Shown piece by piece: positions 29,036 through 37,862 of a stretch of 64,000 nucleotides of DNA (positions are counted from its first letter, which is position 1; the number at the start of each line of letters is the position of its first letter). Origin of the DNA: a bacterium M00.F.Ca.ET.205.01.1.1 (GTDB taxonomy: Bacteria; Pseudomonadota; Alphaproteobacteria; Rhizobiales; Rhizobiaceae). The translations under genes and the position numbers were made by a program. The notes under the pieces were generated by a model. It did not search any database, was not told the origin of the DNA, and saw only the letters and a list, made by a program, of their open reading frames with translations. The stretch spans positions 496,001-560,000 of the forward strand of contig SRUQ01000001.1 in assembly GCA_004791255.1 (NCBI GenBank), given 5' to 3'.

Positions 29036-29061
29036 CCCGCTTCGAACGGGATCGTTTTTCG

Positions 29062-29196
29062 ATGCGCGGCCTTTTGATGGCTCTTCTTGCATTCGATGCC
29101 CCCAGCCTCAATGCGAACCATTGGGCCGGGCGCTTCGGCGCGTCCGCTCGTTCCAGCAAAACCATGGCCAAAAAAACCACCACCAAAACGGTGTGA
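29062..29196 (+). CDS. Candidate Lys/Thr leader peptide of asd
   Basis: An open frame that ends MAKKTTTKTV-stop (29164-29196), with three Lys (AAA) and four Thr (ACC, ACC, ACC, ACG) codons in its last nine sense codons. It can be read as a 10-residue peptide from ATG 29164, or as a 44-residue peptide from ATG 29062 (MRGLLMALLAFDAP...). Neither start has a strong ribosome site. It lies 108 bases before asd and is followed by a terminator-like hairpin, so it looks like an attenuator leader sensing charged tRNA-Lys and tRNA-Thr. Confidence 0.55.
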   Translation: MRGLLMALLAFDAPSLNANHWAGRFGASARSSKTMAKKTTTKTV

Positions 29197-29216
29197 TTCC
29201 CTTGGCCTAACCACCC

Positions 29217-29268
29217 TCTCCCGGGTCCGGCCCGGGGGACGGAACCCGCTTCGGCCGGCGGGTTTTCT
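29217..29268 (+). promoter_or_regulatory. Candidate attenuator hairpins upstream of asd
   Basis: Hairpin B (29217-29239) pairs TCTCCCGGG with CCCGGGGGA. Terminator hairpin A (29243-29264) pairs AACCCGC with GCGGGTT around an 8-base loop and runs into TTCTCC. GGGTCC of B (29223-29228) can instead pair with GGAACCC (29241-29247), disrupting both, which is an antiterminator. With the Lys/Thr leader just upstream this has the parts of ribosome-mediated attenuation. Pairings were drawn by hand. Confidence 0.5.
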
Positions 29269-29303
29269 CCAAAAACCAAGCGGAGAGGGACAGGAGATAT
29301 CAA

Positions 29304-30338
29304 ATGAGTTTCAAGATTGCAGTCGTTGGCGCCACGGGCAATGTGGGCCGGGAAATGCTCAACATTCTGGAAGAGCGCGGCTTTCCGGTGAGCGAAGTCG
29401 TGGCATTGGCCTCGCGGCGCAGCCAGGGCACCGAAGTGTCGTTCGGCGACCGTACGCTGAAGGTCAGGCCGCTCGACCAGTATGATTTTTCCGACACCGA
29501 CATATGCATCATGTCGGCCGGCGGCAATGTTTCCAAGGAATGGTCGCCCAAGATCGGCAAGCAGGGCTGCGTCGTCATCGATAATTCGTCGGCCTTCCGC
29601 TACGACCAGGACGTGCCGCTGATCGTGCCGGAAGTGAACCCGGATGCCATCTCGCTGTTCACCCGCAAGAACATCATCGCCAACCCGAATTGCTCGACGG
29701 CGCAGCTCGTCGTGGCGCTGAAGCCGCTGCACGACGCCGCCACCATCAAGCGCGTCGTCGTCGCCACCTACCAGTCGGTGTCGGGCGCCGGCAAGGAAGG
29801 CATGGACGAGCTGTTCACGCAGACGCGCGCGGTCTTCGTCGCCGACCAGGTCGACGTCAAGAAGTTCACCAAGCGCATCGCCTTCAACGTCATCCCGCAT
29901 ATCGACGTCTTCCTCGATGACGGCTCCACCAAGGAAGAGTGGAAGATGGTCGCCGAGACCAAGAAGATGCTCGATCCCAAGATCAAGCTGACGGCGACCT
30001 GCGTGCGCGTGCCGGTGTTCATCGGCCATTCGGAAGCGGTCAACATCGAGTTCGAGAAGCCGATCACCGCCGACGAGGCGCGCGACATCCTGCGCGACGC
30101 TCCGGGCTGCCAGGTCTTGGACAAGCGCGAGGATGGCGGCTACATCACGCCGCTGGAATCGGCCGGCGAGGACGCCACTTTCATCTCGCGCATCCGCGAG
30201 GATTCGACCATCGATAACGGCCTGTCGATGTGGATCGTCTCCGACAACCTGCGCAAGGGCGCCGCCTTGAACGCGGTGCAGATCGCCGAGCTGCTGGTCG
30301 AGCGCGGCCTGATCCAGCCGAAGAAGAAGGCGGCCTGA
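29304..30338 (+). CDS. asd: Aspartate-semialdehyde dehydrogenase
   Basis: 344 residues, normal length. NADP-binding KIAVVGATGNVGREMLNILE, catalytic Cys130 in NPNCSTAQLVVAL, and the active-site region VRVPVFIGHSEAVNIEF. It reduces aspartyl phosphate to aspartate semialdehyde, the branch point to lysine/diaminopimelate, threonine and methionine. Start 29304 follows GACAGGAGATATCAA. It appears monocistronic, with a repeat 110 bases downstream. Confidence 0.98.
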   Translation: MSFKIAVVGATGNVGREMLNILEERGFPVSEVVALASRRSQGTEVSFGDRTLKVRPLDQYDFSDTDICIMSAGGNVSKEWSPKIGKQGCVVIDNSSAFRYDQDVPLIVPEVNPDAISLFTRKNIIANPNCSTAQLVVALKPLHDAATIKRVVVATYQSVSGAGKEGMDELFTQTRAVFVADQVDVKKFTKRIAFNVIPHIDVFLDDGSTKEEWKMVAETKKMLDPKIKLTATCVRVPVFIGHSEAVNIEFEKPITADEARDILRDAPGCQVLDKREDGGYITPLESAGEDATFISRIREDSTIDNGLSMWIVSDNLRKGAALNAVQIAELLVERGLIQPKKKAA

Positions 30339-30448
30339 CGGAGGTCTGTTTTTCGCTCACGGGCCGTATCGCCGCTGCCGCGGCGGGCCCTCCGCGAGGG
30401 CGCCGGACGACCGGCGGCCCGCGGTCGCGGGCTCGGCCTGTGGCCGGG

Positions 30449-30522
30449 ACGCTTCTTCCTTCTCCCCCTGTGGGAGAAGGTGGATCGGCGCGCTAGCGCC
30501 GAGACGGATGAGGGGTGCTGGA
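30449..30522 (+). repeat. Single REP-like unit (TGTGGGAGAAGGTGGATCGG family)
   Basis: CCTGTGGGAGAAGGTGGATC ... GCCGAGACGGATGAGGGGTG, one half of the paired elements at 18466 and 22334. It lies between asd and the convergent ACT-domain gene. Confidence 0.8.
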
Positions 30523-30542
30523 CGGAGCGCAACAGGCCTCGT

Positions 30543-30950
30543 TCAGCCCGCGCTCTCCCTGGCCAATTCCCGCAACAGCCCCTTCGCCTCCTCAGCCCGT
30601 TCGGCCGGCACGAACAGATGATCGTGGTAGAAAGCCGAGACTGGATTGACGCCCATGCCGGCGGCTGCCAGCCGCGCGGTGATGGCGGCGAGGAAGCCGA
30701 CGGCCTCCAGCGACGAATGGATGTTCAGCGTTATCATGCGGCAGCGGAAGGACGCGGCCAGTCCGGCGGCCGTTGCCGCATCCTCGGTCACGATCAGCGT
30801 TACGCCCTCGCGCTCACGGAACATCATCACCGGATCGAGACTCTTCGGCTGCGGAACGCCTGATGCCAGCGTGGCGAAGACGTAGATGCCATCGAGCAGT
30901 TCCGGTGTCATCGACGCCAGCAATGTCCTGAGATTGGTCTCGCCGGCCAT
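30543..30950 (-). CDS. ACT domain protein
   Basis: 135 residues with two ACT-like halves: the first contains LLDGIYVFATLASGVP and LIVTEDAAT, the second RMITLNIHSSLEAVGFLAA and VNPVSAFYHDHLFVP. This is the DUF2241/CASTOR-type double ACT family. Such proteins usually bind amino acids, but this one carries no catalytic domain. Its placement opposite asd is suggestive only. Starts MAGETNLRTLL at 30950. Confidence 0.8.
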   Translation of the reverse strand: MAGETNLRTLLASMTPELLDGIYVFATLASGVPQPKSLDPVMMFREREGVTLIVTEDAATAAGLAASFRCRMITLNIHSSLEAVGFLAAITARLAAAGMGVNPVSAFYHDHLFVPAERAEEAKGLLRELARESAG

Positions 30951-31135
30951 TTTTCCCGCCTGAACAAGGATGGGCCATGGCCCAGCCCTTCAATATCCGT
31001 CCCTGTTGGACGCCGATAGTCCGCACGCTGCACGAAACGACATGGCGGTGTCGCTGGCGACCGGGCTTGCCGATCCGCCGCATTGCACAATAGAGGTGCT
31101 GGGGGCCGACGCCGGTCCGTGAAAAGGCTCCATCG

Positions 31136-32041
31136 ATGATCGTTCGTCCGCGCCCGACATTCCTGCAGCTGTTCTTCATCATGCGCGGCTCCGTGGTGCC
31201 GCGCATCCTGCCGCAGATTTTTGGGTTCGCGATCTATTCGGCTGTGATCCTTGCCCTGGCGCGGTGGTTCCAACTCGATCTCGGCGTCTTCAACATCACG
31301 CCTTTCGGCCTGGTGGGGGTGACGCTGTCGATCTATCTGTCGTTCCGCAACAACGCCGCCTATGACCGCTGGTGGGAGGCGCGCAAGCTGTGGGGCGCGC
31401 TGGTGTTCGAAATCCGCAATCTGTCACGCGCCACCACGAGCCTGATCGCCGACCCGGCCGAGCAGCGCGGCCTGCTGATGGACGCGCTTGCCTTCTGCCA
31501 CTTCCTGCGCGGGCAGTTGCGCAAGATCGACAGCAGGCAAGACGCCCGCGCCTTCATCGCCGCCGGGGCGGATATGGCGGCGACATTCGCCAATCCGGCC
31601 GACGAGATGGTGAGACGCATGGGCCGGCGCGCCAATGCGCAGCGCCGTTCGGACGGGATCGATGCGATCGGCTTCCGTATCCTGGACGAGAGACTGGCAT
31701 CGATCTCGGCCATCCAGGCCGGGTGCGAGCGGATCGCCGGCACGCCACTGCCCTTCGCCTATACGCTTCTGGTGCACCGCACGGCCTACATCGTCTGCCT
31801 GCTGCTGCCGATCGGCCTGATCTCGACCACCGGCTGGGCGACGCCGCTGTTCACGGCGCTGATCGCCTACACCTTCTTCGGCCTCGACGCGCTTTCCGAA
31901 GAGCTCGAGGATCCGTTCGGCACCGAGGCCAACGATCTTGCGCTGGACGGTCTCTGCCGCGTCTGTGAAATCTCGGTGTTCGAGGCGCTGGGCGAGACGC
32001 CGCCGAAGATGCTGCCGGCGGAAAAGTTCTATTTCTCGTAG
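31136..32041 (+). CDS. Bestrophin-family (YneE-type) membrane protein
   Basis: 301 residues. Hydrophobic segments at about 24-45, 50-70, 208-225 and 230-250, and RNNAAYDRWWEARKLWGALV is the bestrophin signature. The C-terminal DALSEELEDPFGTEANDLAL corresponds to the Ca-clasp/acidic stretch of the family. Bacterial members form pentameric ion channels (some cation- and some anion-selective). A large linker with HFLRGQLRKIDSR lies in the cytosol. Likely in the inner membrane. Confidence 0.88.
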   Translation: MIVRPRPTFLQLFFIMRGSVVPRILPQIFGFAIYSAVILALARWFQLDLGVFNITPFGLVGVTLSIYLSFRNNAAYDRWWEARKLWGALVFEIRNLSRATTSLIADPAEQRGLLMDALAFCHFLRGQLRKIDSRQDARAFIAAGADMAATFANPADEMVRRMGRRANAQRRSDGIDAIGFRILDERLASISAIQAGCERIAGTPLPFAYTLLVHRTAYIVCLLLPIGLISTTGWATPLFTALIAYTFFGLDALSEELEDPFGTEANDLALDGLCRVCEISVFEALGETPPKMLPAEKFYFS

Positions 32042-32250
32042 GGGCTTCGATCTGGCGCGCGCTACGCTCGGCGATGGCCGAAACACCCTTCTCGCCGTCA
32101 CCCCTGGGCGGAGCTTCGCTCCTCGCCCTCCCGTGGATGACGAACAGAGAGGCATTTTGGAGCCGGCATCTTGCAGCCGGGTTCCGCTTTCACCACATTT
32201 TGCCTCGCCGGCATGCGCCAGGACGCGTATGCGGCCGCAGGGAGACATTG

Positions 32251-32613
32251 ATGGCGCGAGAATCCGGTTTTGATTTCTTCGGCTTTGGCGACAAGCTTGG
32301 TGGCGAAGGCGAAGTGCGCGAGAAGTTCTGGCGTACGGCCAAGAAGGCCGCGCGGCAGGTCCCGTTCATGGAAGACGTCGTCGCCGCCTATTATTGCGCC
32401 ATGGACAAGAACACGCCGCTACGCGCCAAGGGCATATTGGTGGCCGCGCTCGGCTATTTCGTCCTGCCGGTCGACCTCATCCCCGACTTCATCTTCGGAC
32501 TGGGATTCACCGACGACATCGCCGTGCTGACCGCCGCGATCACCACCGTCAGCGCCCACATCACCCCTGCGCATCGCGAGGCGGCCAGGCAAGCGATAGC
32601 CGACAAGGGCTGA
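32251..32613 (+). CDS. YkvA-family (DUF1232) protein
   Basis: 120 residues. Core KGILVAALGYFVLPVDLIPD (about 62-81) and GFTDDIAVLTAAI are the DUF1232 signature with a short membrane-embedded hairpin. Function is unknown. The start at 32251 is preceded by CAGGGAGACATTG; the frame is open 59 codons further without a ribosome site. It lies 209 bases behind the bestrophin gene. Confidence 0.85.
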   Translation: MARESGFDFFGFGDKLGGEGEVREKFWRTAKKAARQVPFMEDVVAAYYCAMDKNTPLRAKGILVAALGYFVLPVDLIPDFIFGLGFTDDIAVLTAAITTVSAHITPAHREAARQAIADKG

Positions 32614-32880
32614 GCCGCCCTTGTTGGCCGCCTGGACACCAGCGTCTGGCCCCGCTGCAAAAAGTCAAACTCTTGCCGCTTTCGTGGCCTCCAAGTCGCC
32701 GCAGGGACGTAGCGCCGGCCGCTCACAAGGCGGTGGCGCGGAGATGGCGGCGGTTTCCTGGGGTGAGCGTCCTTTTCTTGAGGAAAATTCACCGTTTGGT
32801 AACCCAGATTAAATCAAAATGAAGCGACGGCAGGACGCCTTGCGGCCCGCCCCCGCACCATTTGGAATACGGGAAAGACG
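32614..32880. other. Intergenic region before the IalB-type gene
   Basis: G+C-rich filler to about 32780, then the A+T-richer TTTGGTAACCCAGATTAAAT, which probably contains the promoter of the next gene. I could not fix -35/-10 boxes. Confidence 0.3.
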
Positions 32881-33384
32881 ATGCGCGGATTGATAGCACT
32901 AGTTTCGAGCCTGGTCCTGGTGGCCTTCGCGGCGCCGGCGATGGCGCAGCAGGCGACGAAGATCGGTCAGCACAATGCCTGGGGCACCTACAGTTATCAG
33001 GCGCAGGGCGGCAAGGTCTGCTACGTGCTGACCGTGCCGACCGACAAGCAGCCGCCGACGCTCGACCATGGCGACATGTTCTTCTTCGTCAGCCAGCGGC
33101 CCGGCCAGCAGGTGTCGTACGAGCCGCAGTTCATCGCCGGCTACAACTTCCAGGAAGGCTCCAAGGCCACCGTCACCATCGACAAGAAGTCCTTCTCGAT
33201 GTTCACGCGCGGCAAGTCGGCCTGGGTCGAGAACGCGGCCGAGGAACCGGTGCTGATCGCCGCCATGAAGACCGGAACCGACATGAAGGTGGCGGCGAAG
33301 TCCGGCCGCGGCAACCCCACCTCCTATGTCTTCTCGCTGAAGGGCATTTCGGCGGCGCTGTCGTCGATCGCCAAGTGCAAGTAG
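32881..33384 (+). CDS. Invasion-associated locus B (IalB) family exported protein
   Basis: 167 residues. Signal peptide MRGLIALVSSLVLVAFAAPA with cleavage after MAQ, then the IalB core: HNAWGTYSYQAQGGKVCYVL, FFVSQRPGQQVSYEPQFIAG and the C-terminal SYVFSLKGISAALSSIAKCK with a second Cys that could pair with Cys47. Named after a Bartonella invasion factor, but common in non-pathogenic alphaproteobacteria, where the role is unclear. Followed by a terminator. Confidence 0.88.
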   Translation: MRGLIALVSSLVLVAFAAPAMAQQATKIGQHNAWGTYSYQAQGGKVCYVLTVPTDKQPPTLDHGDMFFFVSQRPGQQVSYEPQFIAGYNFQEGSKATVTIDKKSFSMFTRGKSAWVENAAEEPVLIAAMKTGTDMKVAAKSGRGNPTSYVFSLKGISAALSSIAKCK

Positions 33385-33421
33385 GCGCCAACGGCATAAG
33401 CGGATACCGTCTGGAATGATG

Positions 33422-33450
33422 GGCCGGGCCGCAATGCCCGGCCTTTTCTT
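33422..33450 (+). terminator. Rho-independent terminator of the IalB-type gene
   Basis: Stem GGCCGGGC/GCCCGGCC with a six-base loop, then TTTTCTT. The T tract ends two bases before the stop codon of the convergent ClC gene. Confidence 0.85.
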
Positions 33451-33451
33451 C

Positions 33452-34807
33452 TCAAACCTTGCCTGACTCCGGGACGGCTTCCGCCCGCCGCCGCCGGATC
33501 GCCTCGGCGATGAAGACGCGCGACAGTGCGTGATAGAGCGGCTCGTGTGAGATCATGCGCGCCGTGCCATAGCCCAGCATCGAGGCCAGCATCAATCCGA
33601 TGACGTTATCGTGGTTGCCGGTCATCTCCAGGATGATGACGAAAGCCGTCATCGGCGCCTGCACCACGCCGGCGAAATAGCCGGCCATGCCGAGCAGCGC
33701 CGCGATACCGGTGCTGCTGCCGAGGATGAGGCCGAGCGAACTGCCGATGCCGGCCCCCACCGCCAGCGACGGCGCGAATATGCCGCCGGGAATGCCCGAA
33801 ACCATTGACAAGAGACCGGCAAGGAACTTTTCGGCGAAGAAGAACCATGGCAGCGGCGTGCCCTCGACAGCGCCGCGTGCCTGCGCGTAGCCGGTGCCGA
33901 AGGTCAGCCCGCCCGACGCGATGCCGATCAGCGCCACGCCGAGCCCGCATACGGCCGCGACAATGAGCGCGCGTCGCAACGGCTGCGCGGTATACCACCG
34001 CCGGATCCTGCGCGTCGCCTTGAGCGACAGCAGCGAGAACAGCGCGCCGAAGCCACCGCCGATGACGCCGCAGGCGGTGACCAGCGGCCAGTCGGCGGCA
34101 AACGAGATCGTCCCCTTTGCCACGCCGAAATAGGTGTAATTGCCGACCAGCCCCAGCGACGCGAGGCCGGCAAGAATCACCGCTGTCAGCACCAGTCCGT
34201 TGGTGCGCGCCTCATAGGTTCGGCCCATCTCCTCGATGGCAAAGACGATGCCGGCGAGCGGTGTGTTGAAGGCAGCCGCTATGCCGGCGGCGGAACCGGC
34301 CAGGATCAGGCCGCGCGCTTGCGCCATGCCGCCCCAGCGCGCCGCCTGCAGCATCAGCGAGGCGCCGACCTGCACGGTCGGCCCTTCTCGGCCTATGGAA
34401 GCGCCACAGAACAGGCCGACAACCGTCAGCACGATTTTGCCAGCCACCAGCCTGAGCGAGAGGATGTGGCTGCGGTCATCATCGTCACGCAAATGGCGCG
34501 CGGCGGTGGCCTGAGGAATGCCGCTGCCTTGCGAGCCCGGGAAGAAGGCGTGGGCCAACCATGCGCACAGCACGAAACCCAGCGGCGTGACCACAAGCGG
34601 CAGATAGAAGCGCCAGCCACCATCGCAGCTGGTCATGGCATGGAACAGCGCCTGCGCTTTGTCTGCCAGCATCGCGAACACCACGCTGATCCCACCGATC
34701 GAGATGGCGCCGGCCCAGAACACCAGCCGCGGCCGCCACACGCGGCGTGAGGCCCACATGGCGCGCGAACGCCGCAGCAGCGGATATTTTCGCGATGTGC
34801 CGGCCAT
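33452..34807 (-). CDS. ClC-family chloride transporter/channel
   Basis: 451 residues with about ten membrane segments. Selectivity motifs GSQGSGIPQA, ASIGREGPTVQVGASL and SGIPGGIFAPSLAVGAGIGS are the GSGIP, GxEGP and GxFxP loops of ClC proteins. It lacks a C-terminal CBS pair. Start 34807 is preferred over an in-frame ATG at 34819 because GAGGAC lies six bases upstream. Whether it is a channel or a proton-coupled exchanger cannot be read here: the position of the gating Glu (REGP) is intact, which allows either. Confidence 0.92.
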   Translation of the reverse strand: MAGTSRKYPLLRRSRAMWASRRVWRPRLVFWAGAISIGGISVVFAMLADKAQALFHAMTSCDGGWRFYLPLVVTPLGFVLCAWLAHAFFPGSQGSGIPQATAARHLRDDDDRSHILSLRLVAGKIVLTVVGLFCGASIGREGPTVQVGASLMLQAARWGGMAQARGLILAGSAAGIAAAFNTPLAGIVFAIEEMGRTYEARTNGLVLTAVILAGLASLGLVGNYTYFGVAKGTISFAADWPLVTACGVIGGGFGALFSLLSLKATRRIRRWYTAQPLRRALIVAAVCGLGVALIGIASGGLTFGTGYAQARGAVEGTPLPWFFFAEKFLAGLLSMVSGIPGGIFAPSLAVGAGIGSSLGLILGSSTGIAALLGMAGYFAGVVQAPMTAFVIILEMTGNHDNVIGLMLASMLGYGTARMISHEPLYHALSRVFIAEAIRRRRAEAVPESGKV

Positions 34808-34964
34808 GTCTGTCCTCATGCGGGGGGATCGAGGCCTAACATAGGGCGCGCTGCGGTTAAACCAGTCCGACCCATGACTCCGCGCTCAACCTGTGCTATG
34901 CGCCGCGCTTCATATCAGGCACGATGGATGAAATCGGCCGCAAACCGCCTATATCCGTGGAACC

Positions 34965-36200
34965 ATGACCCTTTCGCTTGATCTTACCGCCGACGGCGCC
35001 CGCGACGCATTGCGCGCCCGTGCCGTGACCACCGAAAAACCGTCGCTGATCGGCCTGACGCGCGCCGAGCTCGCCGCCGCGCTCGTCGAATCCGGCACCG
35101 TGCCGGAGCGCCAGGCGAAAATGCGCGCCCAGCAGCTCTGGCACTGGATGTATGTGCGCGGCGTTTCCGATTTCGCCGGCATGTTCAACATCTCCAAGGA
35201 TTTGCGCGCCGAACTGAACAAGCATTTCACCGTGGCGCGGCCCGAGATCGTCGAGGAGCAGATTTCCGCGGACGGCACGCGCAAGTGGCTGTTCCGTTTT
35301 CCGCCGCGCGGCGCCGGCCGGCCGGTCGAGATCGAGACCGTCTATATCCCGGAGGAAGGCCGCGGCACGCTCTGCATCTCCTCGCAGGTCGGCTGCACGC
35401 TGACCTGTTCCTTCTGCCACACCGGCACGCAGAAGCTGGTGCGCAATCTGACGGCGGAAGAAATCCTGGCGCAATTGCTCACCGCGCGCGACCGGCTGGG
35501 CGATTTCCCCGACCGCGACACGCCGGACGGCGCCATCGTGCCGGCTGAGGGCCGCAAAGTGTCCAACATCGTCATGATGGGCATGGGCGAGCCGCTCTAC
35601 AATTTCGAGGCGGTGAAGAAGGCGCTGCTGATCGCTTCCGACGGCGATGGCCTCTCGCTTTCCAAGCGCCGCATCACCCTGTCGACATCAGGCGTGGTGC
35701 CCGAAATCCTGCGCACCGGCGAGGAGATCGGCGTCATGCTGGCGATCTCGCTGCACGCCACCAATGATGATCTGCGCGACTTGCTGGTGCCGATCAACAA
35801 GAAATATCCCCTGAAAGAATTGATCGCCGCCTGCAAGGCCTATCCCGGCCTCTCCAACGCCAAGCGCATCACCTTCGAATATGTGATGCTGAAGGACGTC
35901 AACGATTCCATCGAGGACGCCAAGGGGCTGATCAAGCTGCTCAAGGGCATTCCGGCCAAGATCAATCTGATCCCGTTCAACCCGTGGCCGGGCACCAACT
36001 ACCAGTGCTCGGACTGGGAAACGATCGAGAAATTCGCCGACTATATCAACAATGCCGGTTATGCCTCGCCGATCCGCACCCCGCGCGGCCGCGACATCCT
36101 GGCCGCCTGCGGCCAGCTCAAGTCGGAATCGGAGCGCATGCGCAAGGTCGACCGGCTGGCGCTGGAAGCCATGATGATCGCGGGGCACGGCGAGACGTGA
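34965..36200 (+). CDS. rlmN: Dual-specificity RNA methyltransferase RlmN
   Basis: 411 residues. Radical-SAM motif CTLTCSFC (Cys144, Cys148, Cys151), SAM-binding [13 protein letters not shown], and [12 protein letters not shown]. The catalytic Cys lies in [13 protein letters not shown] near 372. It methylates C2 of A2503 in 23S rRNA and A37 in some tRNAs, tuning translation accuracy. The conserved N-terminus begins about residue 27; the short extension before it is normal in this group. Its stop is overlapped by the next gene (GTGA). Confidence 0.96.
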   Translation: MTLSLDLTADGARDALRARAVTTEKPSLIGLTRAELAAALVESGTVPERQAKMRAQQLWHWMYVRGVSDFAGMFNISKDLRAELNKHFTVARPEIVEEQISADGTRKWLFRFPPRGAGRPVEIETVYIPEEGRGTLCISSQVGCTLTCSFCHTGTQKLVRNLTAEEILAQLLTARDRLGDFPDRDTPDGAIVPAEGRKVSNIVMMGMGEPLYNFEAVKKALLIASDGDGLSLSKRRITLSTSGVVPEILRTGEEIGVMLAISLHATNDDLRDLLVPINKKYPLKELIAACKAYPGLSNAKRITFEYVMLKDVNDSIEDAKGLIKLLKGIPAKINLIPFNPWPGTNYQCSDWETIEKFADYINNAGYASPIRTPRGRDILAACGQLKSESERMRKVDRLALEAMMIAGHGET

Positions 36201-36646
36201 CGCGTCTCGTTGCCTGGCTCAAGCGTTTGATCGTAGTAGCAGTCGGCTATGTCGCCGCTGTGATGACGTCAATCGTGGTGCCGGTGCTGCTGATCACCCT
36301 TCTGGAAGGGATCGAGTATGGCAACTGGTCGATGGTTTTTGCATTCGACTGGCTGGGCTCCTTCCCGCTCGCCGTTTTGACCGTGGTGCTTTGCGCGCTG
36401 CTGATCGTCGGCCCGGCGATCCTTGTTGCCGAATGGCGGTCACTGCGAAGCTGGTCCTATTTCGCAGTCACCGGTGCGATTACTTCCATCGCCTTCGGCG
36501 TTCTGGTTCCGGGCTCGGCCGGAGGGTTTGTTTTCAATCCGGGCTTCCTTGGTTTCCTGGCCACGGCCGGCACCGCCGCCGGTTGGGTCTACTGGCTGCT
36601 GGCTGGCCGGAAATCCGGTCGTCCCACGGATCGTCATCCGCAATGA
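36197..36646 (+). CDS. Small membrane protein, four predicted segments
   Basis: 149 residues starting with a GTG that overlaps the rlmN stop. Hydrophobic stretches at about 10-30, 48-70, 85-110 and 115-137, e.g. [20 protein letters not shown]. No family is recognised. It is related in style to the next gene: both have a short basic N-terminus and a C-terminal motif of the type [10 protein letters not shown] or WLAAGRWAGS, so they may be paralogues. Confidence 0.65.
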   Translation: MTRLVAWLKRLIVVAVGYVAAVMTSIVVPVLLITLLEGIEYGNWSMVFAFDWLGSFPLAVLTVVLCALLIVGPAILVAEWRSLRSWSYFAVTGAITSIAFGVLVPGSAGGFVFNPGFLGFLATAGTAAGWVYWLLAGRKSGRPTDRHPQ

Positions 36647-37137
36647 CCCGCTTCGTCGGCTACCTCGTGCGCTTCGCCATCATCCTGTTCGGCTATGCCG
36701 TCGCTTCGCTGGCGGCGAGCGCCTTCCTCAACGTCCTGTTCCTGGCTTCGTCCGGATTGATGGCGGGCGATGCGCCGCCGGCGATGCCTGCCTCGCTCAT
36801 CTTCTCCATTCCCTTCGTTGCGCTGTTCGTCGCCTATTTCGCCTTCATGCCGTCGGTGGTCGTCATCCTGGTCGCCGAAATCCTCGGCCGGCGCGACTGG
36901 CTGTTCTATGCGCTGGCGGGCGCGGTTGTGGCGGGCGTTTTCCTCGGCCTGGTCAACCATGCCGATGACACCACTTTCGCGGTGACCGACACCAGCGCCA
37001 TCCTGGCGGTGATCGGCGGCGGCATGGTCGGCGGTATCTTCTACTGGCTAGCCGCCGGCCGCTGGGCCGGAAGCTGGTGGCAGGACGGCTCCGACGGGAA
37101 GGCGGAGCCTACTTCGCTTGGGCCGTCAGGATCTTGA
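36643..37137 (+). CDS. Small membrane protein, probable paralogue of the preceding gene
   Basis: 164 residues with four predicted membrane segments (FAIILFGYAVASLAASAFLN, IFSIPFVALFVAYFAFMPSV, WLFYALAGAVVAGVFLGLV, ILAVIGGGMVGGIFYWLAAG). ATGA overlap with the previous gene; the C-terminal tail overlaps the convergent LysE gene by 29 bases. Function is unknown. Co-translation with rlmN is supported by the overlaps. Confidence 0.65.
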   Translation: MTRFVGYLVRFAIILFGYAVASLAASAFLNVLFLASSGLMAGDAPPAMPASLIFSIPFVALFVAYFAFMPSVVVILVAEILGRRDWLFYALAGAVVAGVFLGLVNHADDTTFAVTDTSAILAVIGGGMVGGIFYWLAAGRWAGSWWQDGSDGKAEPTSLGPSGS

Positions 37138-37750
37138 GCGCGAAGGCGGAGAACACGCCGGCAAAGAGGTAGTCGACCACCCGCGTCACGCGCGGACTGG
37201 CCTTCATCGCCGCCGAGAACTTCTCCGCCGCCAGCACCATCGGTGCCGTCACCGGGATCGACAGCACGATGAACATGGCGCCGAGGAAAAACAACTTTCC
37301 CTGCGCGTGCGGGTCATGCGCCGAGACGAACTGCGGCAGGAAGGTCATGAAGAACAGGATGATCTTCGGATTGAGCAGATTGACGCCAAGCCCCGCCGCC
37401 CAGCTGCGCAGCAGCGAAATCTCAGGCCCTGTCTTCTTCTCCGGCGAAAAGGCCGAGCCCTTGGCGATCGCCTGCCAGGCGAGGAAGACGAGATAGCCGG
37501 CGCCAAAAATCTTCAGCCCGAAGAAGGCCATCGGCGAGGCGACGATCAGCGCCGAGACGCCGACCACCACCAGCGTGGTGTGGATCAGCGTGCCGCACAG
37601 CGCGCCCGCCATCGAGGCAAAGCCGGTGGCGCGGCCCTGGCTCAGCGTGCGCGACACGAACAGCGTCATGTCAGGCCCGGGCGTGATCGCCAGGATGACG
37701 GTCGCGATGGCGAACTGGATCAGAGTGGCGGTATCGGGAATGAACGACAT
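37109..37750 (-). CDS. LysE/RhtB-family amino acid exporter
   Basis: 213 residues, typical length, six hydrophobic segments. TVILAITPGPDMTLFVSRTL and GQGRATGFASMAG-like region plus GLGVNLLNPKIILFFMTFLPQF are the family signature. It exports amino acids or related small molecules by proton antiport; substrate unknown. No adjacent LysR-type regulator. Confidence 0.9.
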   Translation of the reverse strand: MSFIPDTATLIQFAIATVILAITPGPDMTLFVSRTLSQGRATGFASMAGALCGTLIHTTLVVVGVSALIVASPMAFFGLKIFGAGYLVFLAWQAIAKGSAFSPEKKTGPEISLLRSWAAGLGVNLLNPKIILFFMTFLPQFVSAHDPHAQGKLFFLGAMFIVLSIPVTAPMVLAAEKFSAAMKASPRVTRVVDYLFAGVFSAFALKILTAQAK

Positions 37751-37862
37751 GAGGCGGCCCCAAGAGACTGGAAGGGCCTATACAAGATGCTCCACGCCAG
37801 TGCCAGACACAGGGCGACCCCTCAGTCGATCCAGCGCCGTGGCGAAGGCGGCCGCCATATTC

